A stretch of DNA of 64,000 nucleotides. It comes from Dendrophyllia cribrosa (taxonomy: Eukaryota; Cnidaria; Anthozoa; Scleractinia; Dendrophylliidae). A program made the position numbers and the translations under genes. Positions within the stretch are counted from its first letter, which is position 1; each line of letters opens with the position of its first letter. The notes below the pieces were generated by a model. It was not told where the DNA came from. It did no database searches and saw only the letters and a program-made list of their open reading frames with translations. The DNA lies in assembly GCA_024195265.1 (NCBI GenBank), contig JAJLRJ010000005.1:17091536-17155535 (forward strand), in the 5' to 3' direction. Below are positions 20,620-32,600 of this stretch, one piece after another.

Positions 20620-23600
20620 TTATGGGAAAACCTGAGTTGTTAAGACACAAGGAAGCATATCTTTGTTTTCCCTGAAGAAAAAAAAAGAAAGGAGAAGAAA
20701 AACATGTTAATCAGTTTTTAAATCAGGTTATAATTGAAAATCAAAATAATTCTGATAATAATACTAGCAATCATTGCTCATATTTGCTAATTTTAGAAAT
20801 GGCGCAACTCTAATTTACTATTAACACAACTCCTTGTCTACTCACATGTACACATAACTTGATACAGTACCTGGAATACACATGTCTTCTCCCAACCCAC
20901 CCCCACTGCTATATGCATAATTACTTTAGTTAAATTAACCTTTTAAATTTAAAATTGGAAAACGGTGCTTTGAAAAATAAGGTTACTAAATACACAGACA
21001 GATTAAATGAAATGTTAATTTTAGATAAAAATTTTGTATGAGGAGTTTTTCTCACACCTGAGATATTCCAAAAGTCCATTCAAGTCTGAAAACTTGCTTG
21101 AACCTTTATAAAGGTAAACCTGTCCATCTTCTTTTAAAGAAACCTGAAACAGTTCATACATCATATTAAGCAATGTTAAATACATGGCATGGTGCTATGT
21201 GCCGAGGCCCCTCATCTGATGGGTTTATCCGGTCGGTGGGTTCTATCCAAACAAATGGTACCATGCAAAAGTACTGTTAAAGAGGTTTCATTTGAATGGT
21301 CACACCATAGGATTTTGTACACAGACTCAAAAGTTAAAACAAATGGTACCATGCAAACGTTACTGCAGAAGAGGTTTAATTTGAATGGTCACACCATAGG
21401 ATTTTGTTGAAAGACTCAAAAGTTAGAATAACTGGTACCATGCAAAAGTACTGCTGACGAGGTTTCATTTGAATGGTCACACCATAGGATTACGACCACA
21501 GACTCAAAAGTTAGAACAAATGGTACCATGCAAAAGTACCATAGGATTACGACCACAGACTCAAAAGTTAGAACAAATGGTACCATGCAAAAGTACTGCT
21601 GAAGAGGTTTCATTTGAATGGTCACACCATAGGATTTTGTCAACAGACTCAAAAGTTAGAACAAATGGTACCATGCAAAAGTACTGCTGAAGAGGTTTCA
21701 TTTGAATGGTCACACCATACGATTTTGTCAACAGACTCAAAAGTTAGAACTTAATGGTACCATGCAAAAGTACTGCTGAAGAGGTTTCATTTAAATGGTC
21801 ACACCATAGGATTTTGTCCACAGACACAAACTACAGTCATGTCTTCATAATTGAATCTGAGGGCAAAAGAGTTAACTAACACTACATGTTGTGCTAGTCT
21901 TTCTCAGATGGAGATAAGATAAAGGAATAAAATATGACAGGAACACAACATGTTTGTTCCAGTCAACATTTTGACTGTTTGTGACACTATTTGCTAATAC
22001 TTCAGCAAGGCAATTTCTAATCTCCTATGCAGCCGTTATTAGGGCTCGTCACGCAACGCTCCTCCCCCACCAAGGAGGAGCGTTGCATGATGAGCCCTAA
22101 TAACGGCTGCGTAGGAGACTAGGCAATTTCAGCACCATTATAATAAAGGGACTGAATTCTCCCAAGGATAAAAGAACATAAAATGTGAAAGGCAGTGAGT
22201 AATGATAATTTGGAAGACCCAAGGAAAGTCATTGGAAATTCCCATAGGGGTTCTAAAAAACCAATTCAAAATGTTTAAAGGAAAGTATAAAGCTTGACTG
22301 GCATTTCCCGAGAGGTGAGGTGTACAAACCAAAACACTTTCCATGGGGGAGTGGGTGGGAAGTTGGGTTTATAAATGTTTTCTGAAACAATACATTTAAA
22401 GTATTATTTGCAAGTAATTGTTTTAGCCTAGATCAATGAATAACCTTGAAGTTGTAAAGCTCTTTGTTTGAGTCAGGGTTCCAGCAGTACATGGTCAGAA
22501 CCTGCAAAAGCAATGTAGCGACATCAAAGAAAAAACTTTAATAACTGTCAGTCTGTACAGCTCTAGATTTTCTTTAATAATATTTATACATGAAAAAATT
22601 ACTCAATTCTGATTGGCTAAGAGCAGTGCAGTTCAAGTGTAACACCAGTGCAAAAAGTGTAACACCAGTGCAAATTACAAATCGAAAAAAAATAATTGTT
22701 TTTCCTTTTTTTGCCAAAAAAAAAAAGAAAAAAAAATTTTGAAAAAAAAAAAAATTTCCAAACAAAAATGGATGCAAATTTTTTCATGTATAATTATTAA
22801 TAAGTAATCATACGGTTTTCTCGTTCAATTTGGGATTAATTTGCACTTGTGAATTTTTCAAAAAGCTCAAATTGCACTTGCCGAAGCGGCTCGTGCAATT
22901 TTGAGCTTTTTGAAAAACTTACTCGTGCAAATTAATCCCAAATTGAACTCGAAACTGTATGATTACCTATACTAATTAGTATACATGTAACACATTTTAC
23001 TATGCACCGATCTCTAGTTTCAATAGCATGAATCAGAAACTCAAAGTAATAAATAACTAATTACCAAAATTATCACCCTTATTACCATGACAACTGATTG
23101 TTTTGTTAGCAACAAAAAGTGAAACCTTACATGTGAAATATCTTCAGCCTCATAAAATAATGTGCCTACAGTTGATTATTTGCTGCTTCCTTATAGTACT
23201 GCAACGATGTACCACAATACGCATATATCGCTGTATTATTTCTTATATACCTGCCAAGTCTCACGCCTTAGGCGTGGGTCTCAAAACTGCTAGTCCAAAA
23301 CTGCGATCTCACACCAACTCACACCTATGAAGCAATTTCTCATGCCTTACTTACATATTTGAGCTATCAGCCTTAACTGATCGCATGATTAAATTAAAAA
23401 TATAGTTATGTTCATGAAAATTTGGCACTTTTTTGTAGGTTTTTATCAGTCTGAACATTACGATTACAGCTGGATGTTATTAAACGGAGGTTTGAGGTCC
23501 ATGGAAAATGTTGTGTTTCCAAATACAGAGGAATAAGATAAACATGTTTGATTTCAAGACTATTGGGCTTTGTTAGTGTATCGCATGGTGTATTGTATCA

Positions 23601-26600
23601 TGACAACTGTATTGAGATATGTATCATATCATGAGAATTTGTATCATTGCAGCACTACTTCCTGCTAAGGACTGTATCTCCTTGGTAGCATTAGGGAAAC
23701 CATTCTTTGCTGTCTATGACTACAAAGCATTTTGTGAGGACTGCATCTTACTATTAATTTAAATAATAACTCTACTATAAAAAGTATATCATTCAGTAAC
23801 TCACTTTTGAGCCAGAGGATGAAACTGAATCTCGAACAAGAAACGTCCCATTCCTTTCATTTGCTGGCATGCTTCTTACTTTTTCAAGAAGAAATTCCTC
23901 AAAATCCTGACATTAAAAAACAAAATATAAAATAAGATGATTTGTGAAAAACCAAAATTTTCAAAAACTTTAAGTAGACCAAAGGAATGATCCCTTGAGA
24001 ACATGTAAAATATTATATGATTTTAATCAAGCAAATTTAAAATTGTAGTTACGTTTTTAACAAATGATTCGTACTGTATTTCCTTGAATAAGCACCCACC
24101 CTCAATTAAGTGTAACAAACAAACTGGAAGGAAGCAATAATTTGATTGGTTTTAGCAAACAGAGGCAACAACAACAACAACTTTATTTTAGTACTCCCAT
24201 TTCTATACATGGTATTACCGAATCAATTACAATAAGGAAATTAAAATTAGTTAAATTACAATAAAGAAATCTAGAATAAAATGTATATGTACCGGTATTT
24301 GTAAAACAATGACGAGTATTACTGACTATGTTTTGCTCTTGTTTTCATTACTTGAGTGACAAAAGCAGTAGTCAACCTGCTAATATGTGGGTCAGTATTG
24401 TTGAAAAGAAATAAAACCTTCTCATGATAATCCAATTTTTTTAAATAATCTATTTTGTTTAATAATTTTGTCAAAAAGGGTATTTTGTGATTCATCATAT
24501 AACATACAGTGAAATAAAAAGTGCATTTCATCTTCAACTGAATTAAGTGTACAGTGGGTGCAAATTCAAAATTCTAAGGTGTTCAGGAGTTTTAGGGATT
24601 GTAAATTGCCCATTATCAATTCTTAAGGTGTGCACATGGCTTTTGGTTGGTTTAGTAAACACACAAAGCAAAGCAAATGGATTGCGAGCCAGAAAGTAGC
24701 TATCCTCTTCGATGTCAGACATTTGTAACTCAATTAAGTGTAACAAACGAACTGGAAGGAAGCAATAATAATTTGATTGGATTTAACGAACAGAGGCAAA
24801 TGCATCAGCTTTTGGTTGGTTTAGTAAACACACAAAGCAAATGGATTGCGGAGAGCCAAAAAGTAGCTATTCTCTTCGATCGATGTCACTCGATTTTCAG
24901 CATTCTGACAGGTCAATTGAATGGGCCTATTTTATATTATTATTAATTAATGATATTTTTATGAGCAAAGCTTATATAAACTACTGGGGAATGAACACTC
25001 AGGGAAACTGTTTTTCAAGGTCATACACTGGCTCTAACATCCTTTTAGGGCAACTTACAGTTCTTGACTTGGTAGATGATTTGTCTGATGGACTCACACT
25101 CAACTGATCAAAATCTTCACTTGACTGCAATGAACATGCATCCTCATTTGAAGGTTCATTTTGCTTTGGTGGAGTTGGTGGAAGAACAGTTAAGTATTTG
25201 TTTTCTGAAGGAGGGCTTTCATCTGCCGTCTCAGTGAAAGTATCAGTTGTGGGCTGTTTATCATCTGACAGTAAACTTTGTTTCTGTTCACTAACTGATA
25301 AGTTTTCTTGTTCATTTTCATTAACCTTAGTGGTATCTTCAGTATGGGAACTATCTTTGGGTGTCTCTGGAAAAGGTTCCAAAACAGCATATTCTGGTGA
25401 TCCATGAGATCCTGGACTATCATTGACTTCAGGGACCATGCTAGGAGTATCCAACACAGAGGCACCATCCACCACAGAGTCAGCAATTGATGGGGGCTGA
25501 ATGATGCCTTCCACTTCATCATACACATGATTCTCAGTTGTCGATTTGTTGGCATCATTTACAACCCGTTGTCTGCGGGGTTTAGGAGGAGGCATATTTA
25601 GATCTTTAGGTGTAGTCTGGTTTGTGGGTTTTGGAACATTTGACACAACATCTACAGATGCATAAAACTGTCCTCCCTGGTCAACAGCCTTTCCCTGACT
25701 GGTACGGTCAGGTGATAAGTGTGATGATCTTGATGACTGTCTTGTTGTTTTTCTAGCAGGTCGATTGGCTCCATCTCCCTGAGTTTTATTTGCTATAGCA
25801 ATGCGATTATTCAGAGAAACATCATCATAGGTGGGGATTATGCTAGCACGACTTGATGCCACGCTAGTGGTGTCCTGTTGTTGGCTAAGTCTGTCAGTCA
25901 GACTCGCTGTGGAACCATGGCTTGGGGCTGAAAACAACAATGGGAAACATGAGTGTGATGTGCTGTATTTATAACAAATCTTCAGCTGGGGGGGGGGGGG
26001 GGGGGGGGGTTACATGTATGACACAGCTGTGCAAACTCTGGGTCAAATTTTCAAAAGCTTTAAATTTTGGGGGAAATAAACAATAGCAACTACAATAGAA
26101 TCTGCCAGCACTGAAAAAAAAAAACAAAGAAGGAAGCAGGACACATAACATTATACACCAGTCATTTGAAACCAGCTCTCTAAGTCACTTTATTTTCACT
26201 GGTTCGTTGCCCCCCCCTCACAACCGGAGGTGGAGGAAACTCCTACTGTTCCAAACCGAAAGTGCCTGTTCTGCTGTTGTGGTCAACTGCGATGTGAGTG
26301 GGGATTCATACCACATCAACTTTCATGCTGTATGGATTTGGTACATTAGTATTTAATTTCAGCATGATCTACCACAAAGACAACATTTCGCTGCCAATGT
26401 TTTACAAAGTGCCTCAGAGTCTAAGCATTTTGAATAAGATGTTTTGGGGTTTTCGGGAGAAAGAGATATGATTGCTTATATGCTATAAGAATGTTGACAA
26501 GTTACCATTAATTTTATATCATAACGGAGAAACTTCAAACTAGCAGTTTTACCCTTAGCCAATCAAGCAGTCCTTTCCTTTCCAAGAGCGTTGGAGGTTC

Positions 26601-29600
26601 TACACAGGCCAGTCCCAGTTTGTGCAGAATAAGCAACTTTGCTTTCTTGACATTTGAGTTGACTACATGTACCTACAGACCAGGGACGTCACCACGATTT
26701 TTGTTCTGGTAGACAGTGACTTTTTTGTGACTCACATGTGTACAAAGTTAAAGCCTTAAGTTAGGCCTTATGGGGAGTGAGCAGAGATTTCAAATGACTT
26801 GTGTATTTCATAACATCAGCAGGACTGTAGGATCACAGCAGACCACCCTCTGTTGGTTGGGTATTTGAAGTGCAACAGTCACGAAGCGTTGATTGGCTGA
26901 TTTAACATGAACTGCATGTTTAGAATTCCTTTGGTCGCTGACTTTGCTACAGATCATAGTTTGAAACCTACCTAGAGGACTTGAGCTTTGCTTTTCCCGG
27001 AGGAAATTTGGCGAATGAAGCCCAAACTCGGCCACGACATGGGGAAATATGTAGTTAATCGGAGGCCGGTGAAAAAAAGGTAAGAATTTTTCAAATTTTG
27101 CGACAATTCCGGTTTGAAGTAGTGACCCATAGCGGTTGCCGGCGGCGAGTTGCCTGCCTTGTCTCCCCCTCTCTAGTACCGGCCTTTGGCCGGTAACAGT
27201 AAACTCGCCAGAGAAGGGTTTCTACGGCTCGGAGTAGCAAAAAACACCGCGCATGACTCAATCAACATTTCCTTGAAACTTTATTTCAACATAAAGGTAA
27301 AAGGCGACTTTAATATCTCCACTAAAATATCAACCGATCATGTCGCATGAATATAAAGTTTCAAGTTCCAAACAGCAATTACACAACACAAACAGAGGGT
27401 GGTCTGCCTGTGGTAGGATCACAGCTGACTATTGACCATCTACATGTAACACTTACATCTTAAAGCTTGACGATCGTCCACACTGCTGTCAATAGCTCCA
27501 TAATTAGTGTGTCCACTTCTATCACCATGAAGAGGCTGAGAAAACAAAAATTAGTGCTATCAGATTACATAAATAAGATGAGCACTGATATACAGTTAAC
27601 TCTCCAAAGCAATCATGTTGCAGTGTATAAGGAGCAGCTTGAGCATTTTTTCCACTGTTTTGTCCAAATTACCACTTTCACTCCTCTTGCACCCAGACCT
27701 GCAAATGATTTACACGTGTACAATGTATACTGCCTTTCCTTGAATAGCTGCCCCTCGAAAGGCTCCTCCCTAAATTAAGACCATTTTTTTTTCAAAACAA
27801 TACAGTCGAAGCTCCTGTAAGTGGACACTCTCGGGAAGCAGAAAAACTGTCCGTAACTGTAGCTGGCCACTTACGGGAATGATTCTCGTGAGAGGAGAAT
27901 TCAAACAGGGTTTTGTTAAGGCGGTCGCAAGTAGAGCTGTCCGCTTACGAGAGTGTCCGCTCAGAGAGCTTCGACTGTAATACTGCTCCTAAAACCTACC
28001 TCAAATTGACAATGTCCTTTTGGAGCAGATAATTCTAAGAAATACTAAATGGTAACTGCACCTTTCAACACCACATAAACTCTAACATTCAATTACCACC
28101 TAAGTTTTGAAGGTGCCCATATTACAGAGGCAGTGTCTTCAGCTGAGATGTCACTAGTACATGCAAGTTTTATGGCTGTGAATTAAGGTGTTAGTAAGGC
28201 CCGATAGCCACGTGCCACTTTGTTACAGCTGTTAACAGACATGGAACAGTTGATGGAAACATTATTGAAAACCTTGAGAGACATCCCTATTACAAAGGTG
28301 TCCATGTTACCAAGGTGTGTCCATGTTACCGGGGTAGGGTTAGTATGAGTTTTGATCTCATGGGAGGGACCAATTAAACTGTCTGTAATACAGACATATG
28401 GAGGTGTCTCTTAAAGCAGACACCCCTGTAAGGCAGACACTTCTCTAAGGTTTTTTTTTTTTAATTTGCGAAATTTTAATGAGATATAATACAATACAAT
28501 ACAGCCTACATACATAGATACGTACATGAAGAAAAGAAGAAAAACAAAAAATACATTGAAAAAAAAATAATAAAAAAAGGAAAGTTATGATAGTTATTAC
28601 AGAATGGAATTATTACTACAAATACAAAAACAAAAATTCTTACTGAAGTAGTTCTACAAAAAGTTTCCATTTTTCAACGTGTAGGTTCATTTTGTTTTTT
28701 TGTTTAGCTATGAATTCTTCTATTTTAACAATTTTTTTAGGGTTTGCAAGAAATATATTGAAATTTGGAGCGATATTCTTTCGACGGCAAAGAAAAATAG
28801 TTTGTTTAGCTATAAGAATAACGTGATTAAGAGACATAAAATGTTCATTAATATCTAACAAGCCAAACATAATATTGGTTTGAATGGTCAAGTCAACAGC
28901 GGTGTGAATGTTACAATGCTCCAACCAGCAAGAGATTTCCTGCCAAAACCACTTTGAAAAATTGCACAAAATAAATAAATGTTCGGGGGTTTCTTCTTCC
29001 TTGCCACAGAAGGTGCACAAAGTCAAAGGTGAATCGGCTAACCCAAACTTACATAATTTTGTATTAGTAAATATTATTCTATTTAAAAGCTTATACTGAA
29101 AATCTCTTGTGTAAGTATCTAACGCGACTTGGAAAGGCAGGCTGTAAATTTTGTCCCAATCAAGTTCACATCCAGAAAACATTTCATTAAATCTGAGCTG
29201 TGCAGTTGGCGTTTCTCGTATATCGGATACAAGCTCATCGTAAAGTTTTTTGGTATTAATTTCAGTTAGCGTTAATCGTTTTGATTTAAATAGCAACGTA
29301 AAATTCGTAGGAACAAAGGGTGTTCTGGGTAGGGTCGTCACAGTTCTCAGAATTTGCTTCCATTTTAGAGGTAAAGCATCTATTAATCCGCACCACAATA
29401 GAAAATTTTTTGATTGTAAGCCTCTGGCCTGAGGATCAAACCATGTTAAAAAGGTTCCTCCAGGTTTAACCATATCAGAAATTCTATGAATACCTAAATT
29501 AATCATATCAGAAATATAGAATGACTTATTGTTTACACGAATATTTCTGTTGTTCCAGATTATTTCATTTAAGAGGTCTTCTTCTTTTTCAGACGTTGGC

Positions 29601-32600
29601 ATATTAAATTTAGCCCACAAAGTCAGACATTCGCGATAAAAAGGGCTAAGAACAACAGGAAGAGCTTTTAGAGCGAAATTGCAATTCAAGAAATACGGAC
29701 CACCAACAGGCTTTAAGATTGTATCTAAAATGAGTTTCCAATCAGCAGCATAGTCAGGGTCAGCATACCGCTTAAAAAAAGATATCTTTTGTGCTTCAAT
29801 TAAGGATTCCAAATGCAACATTTTCAAACCTCCGTTTTCAATATTATTAATCAGTGCTCGTCTTTTCACTTTGTCCTTACCTTTCCATATAAAATCATAT
29901 ATGATTGTATTTGCACTTTTTATTATTTCTTTTGGAAAAGAGATTTGGGAAGCACGATAGAGAAATTTTGAGATTGCGAATGTTTTTACAATTTGTATTC
30001 TGCCCAAAATAGTTAAATTTCGCCATTTCCATAAATTCAATTTCTTTTTTAGAGATTCTAAGATTGACTCAAAGTTTAATCTGAGAGCTTCTTTCGCATT
30101 GTAGGAAAAAAAGATGCCCAAAATCTTAATTGAGTTGCATAAATCAAAATTAATGTTCAAGTTTGTTGAAGGCGAGCCAATAGAAATAGCTTCTAATTTG
30201 CTTCTATTTAATTTGAGGCCAGAACAGATTCCAAAATCATCCAACATTATAAAAAGATTGTCAATAGACTCTTTATCTAGTAAAAAAGTTGTCATATCGT
30301 CAGCGAAAGCTGTTAATTTGACTTCTTGACCGTCACGAAGTTTAATGCCTGTAATGTTTTCACTGCTTCTTATATTTATGGCTAGTATCTCAAGTGCTAT
30401 AATAAAAAGATATGCCGATAATGGGTCACCCTGCCTCACACCCCTCAATACATCAAAATGAATGGAAGAGAATCCATTGTTCATATCACAACTCTGAATA
30501 TTGGAGTAGAAAGTGTTCACCCATTTTATAAAAGATGAGCCAAAATTAAAAGCTGACAATGCCTTGGTTAAAAAATTCCAATCTAAAGAGTCAAACGCTT
30601 TTTCAAAATCGATAGCAAGTAAAAGGCCAGACAAGTTGTTTTTTTTTTGGTAAAAAACATGATGTCGTCAATGATTCTAGTGCTATCGAAAATTGATCGG
30701 CCTTTAACGTAAGCATTTTGATTTTTGTGGATAATTAACGGTAAGATGGGTTCCAGCCTTTTAGCGAGAGCTTTTGACGCTATTTTGACATCAACATTTA
30801 AAAGAGATATAGGTCTCCAGTTTTTTATATAGAGCTTGTCTTTGCCTTTCTTTTCAATCAATTTAATGATGGCCATTTTCTGTGAAGTTGACAATTCTCC
30901 ACAATCATAAGCTTCGTTCAAACTGTCGACAACAAGATGGCCTACTAGAGGCCAGAACGACTTATAAAACTCTACCGTCAAACCGTCATTACCAGGTGCT
31001 TTACCATTTTGAAAAGTGAGCAGAGATCGAAAACATTTATTGAAAGTTAACTTCCCTTCGCATTTTTCTTTTTCTTCCTCGTCAAGCTTGGGGATGTCTT
31101 GGTTGTTAAGAAAATTCATGGTAACGGTCTCAGCATTGTCTGAAACGGATTTCTGGTACAAAGAGGAGTAAAACAATTTAAGCTCAGCTAGAATAACACT
31201 AGGATCAGTAGTGAAACTGTTGTCGTCCAATTTTAACTTTCTAATACAACTAGAGCTATTGTTGTACGATTCCAGTCGTAAAAAGTAACTGTTATTTTTT
31301 TCACCTTTTTCAAACCAACGAGCATGAGAGCGAATAATAGAATCTTGTATTACATAGTCATACGCAGATTCATATTGTATTCTTTTTTCTTCCAATTTTG
31401 ATAGATTTTCGACTGTCGGAAATTCATCACATTTCTCCTCCCAACATTTTAAAACGTTTTCGAGAACTGATAGCTGATCTCGACGTTCTCTTGCTTTTCG
31501 TTTACTATAACTAATGGTCTCTTTTCGTATTCTATATTTAATTATATCCCATAACAAACGTTTACTGGTGATTTCTTTATATTCCTCTAGCCACACAGGG
31601 TATGAATGATTAATTAGGTCAGTGTAAACAGGATCATCGACAAGACTTGAGTTAAATTTCCAATAGGATGGTCCTCGAGTATATTCCGCGATGCTTTTGA
31701 AATTTAAGGTGATCGCCGAGTGGTCTGTCTTTATTGCAGGGATAATATCAGTAGAAAAAACCTCTTCTTGGCATGAATTACTTATCAACAAGTAATCAAG
31801 CCTACGTTGTATAGCTGAGGTTGCTTGCCTCCACGTGAATCTCTGTTTGTCTGGGTGACGGATTCTCCAAACATCGATTAAGTCATTAGCTGACATAATG
31901 TCTTTAATCTTATTAACACTTTTCTCTTTAATTTTGGGGTGACCACCTAGACAATCCAATTTTTCGTTAAAATAGACATTCCAATCACCTCCAATAATGA
32001 TTTTCCTATTAGAAACAAAATCGAAACTTTCCAACTTCGTTTCGATCCTTTTAAAAAAGGTTTCCTGTTCGTGAACTTTATTCGGTGCGTATAGATTGAC
32101 AAACAAGAAGAGGGAGCCCTGAACTAGAGCTTCTAAAAATATGAAGCGACCATTGGGATCGCATTCAATTGTTTTCTGTTCAAAATCTAAACCGTGTCGC
32201 ACTAAAATTAGGGCACCTTTACTGTGATTAGAGCCATGCGAAAATAACATCCTGCCTTTCCATTGCGTTTTCTAGAAATTTTCATCTTGAGTAGTGCTAT
32301 AGGTTTCTTGAAGAAAAACAATATTCGCTTTTTGTTTTGTGAGCCATATAAATATTCCTCGACGTTTGTTCAAGGAGCGCAAACCCCGAACATTTAAAGA
32401 TATAACATTAAAGTCTGTCTTTGTTTCCATTTGTTTTAACGATTAAATAAAGACACCTTCTAAATAATAGAGCGCAATGAATGAAAATTCAAAACAAAAC
32501 AAACGTTTGCACCTTGTTTGCACCTTGCGAAAATAATTTGGCATCATTGCAAATCTGAGTGGAATCTGTAACAACTTACAAAAAGAAGACTTAGTGAACC

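Noticed and set aside
21189..21690. ORFs over the 88-bp repeat on both strands
   Set aside because: Same peptide repeats on both strands reflect the DNA repeat, not a gene.
24999..25058. Stop at 24999 as the end of the membrane protein gene
   Set aside because: A strong GTAAGT donor at 25058 and an in-phase SH2 exon downstream make splicing the better reading; kept only as a possible isoform.
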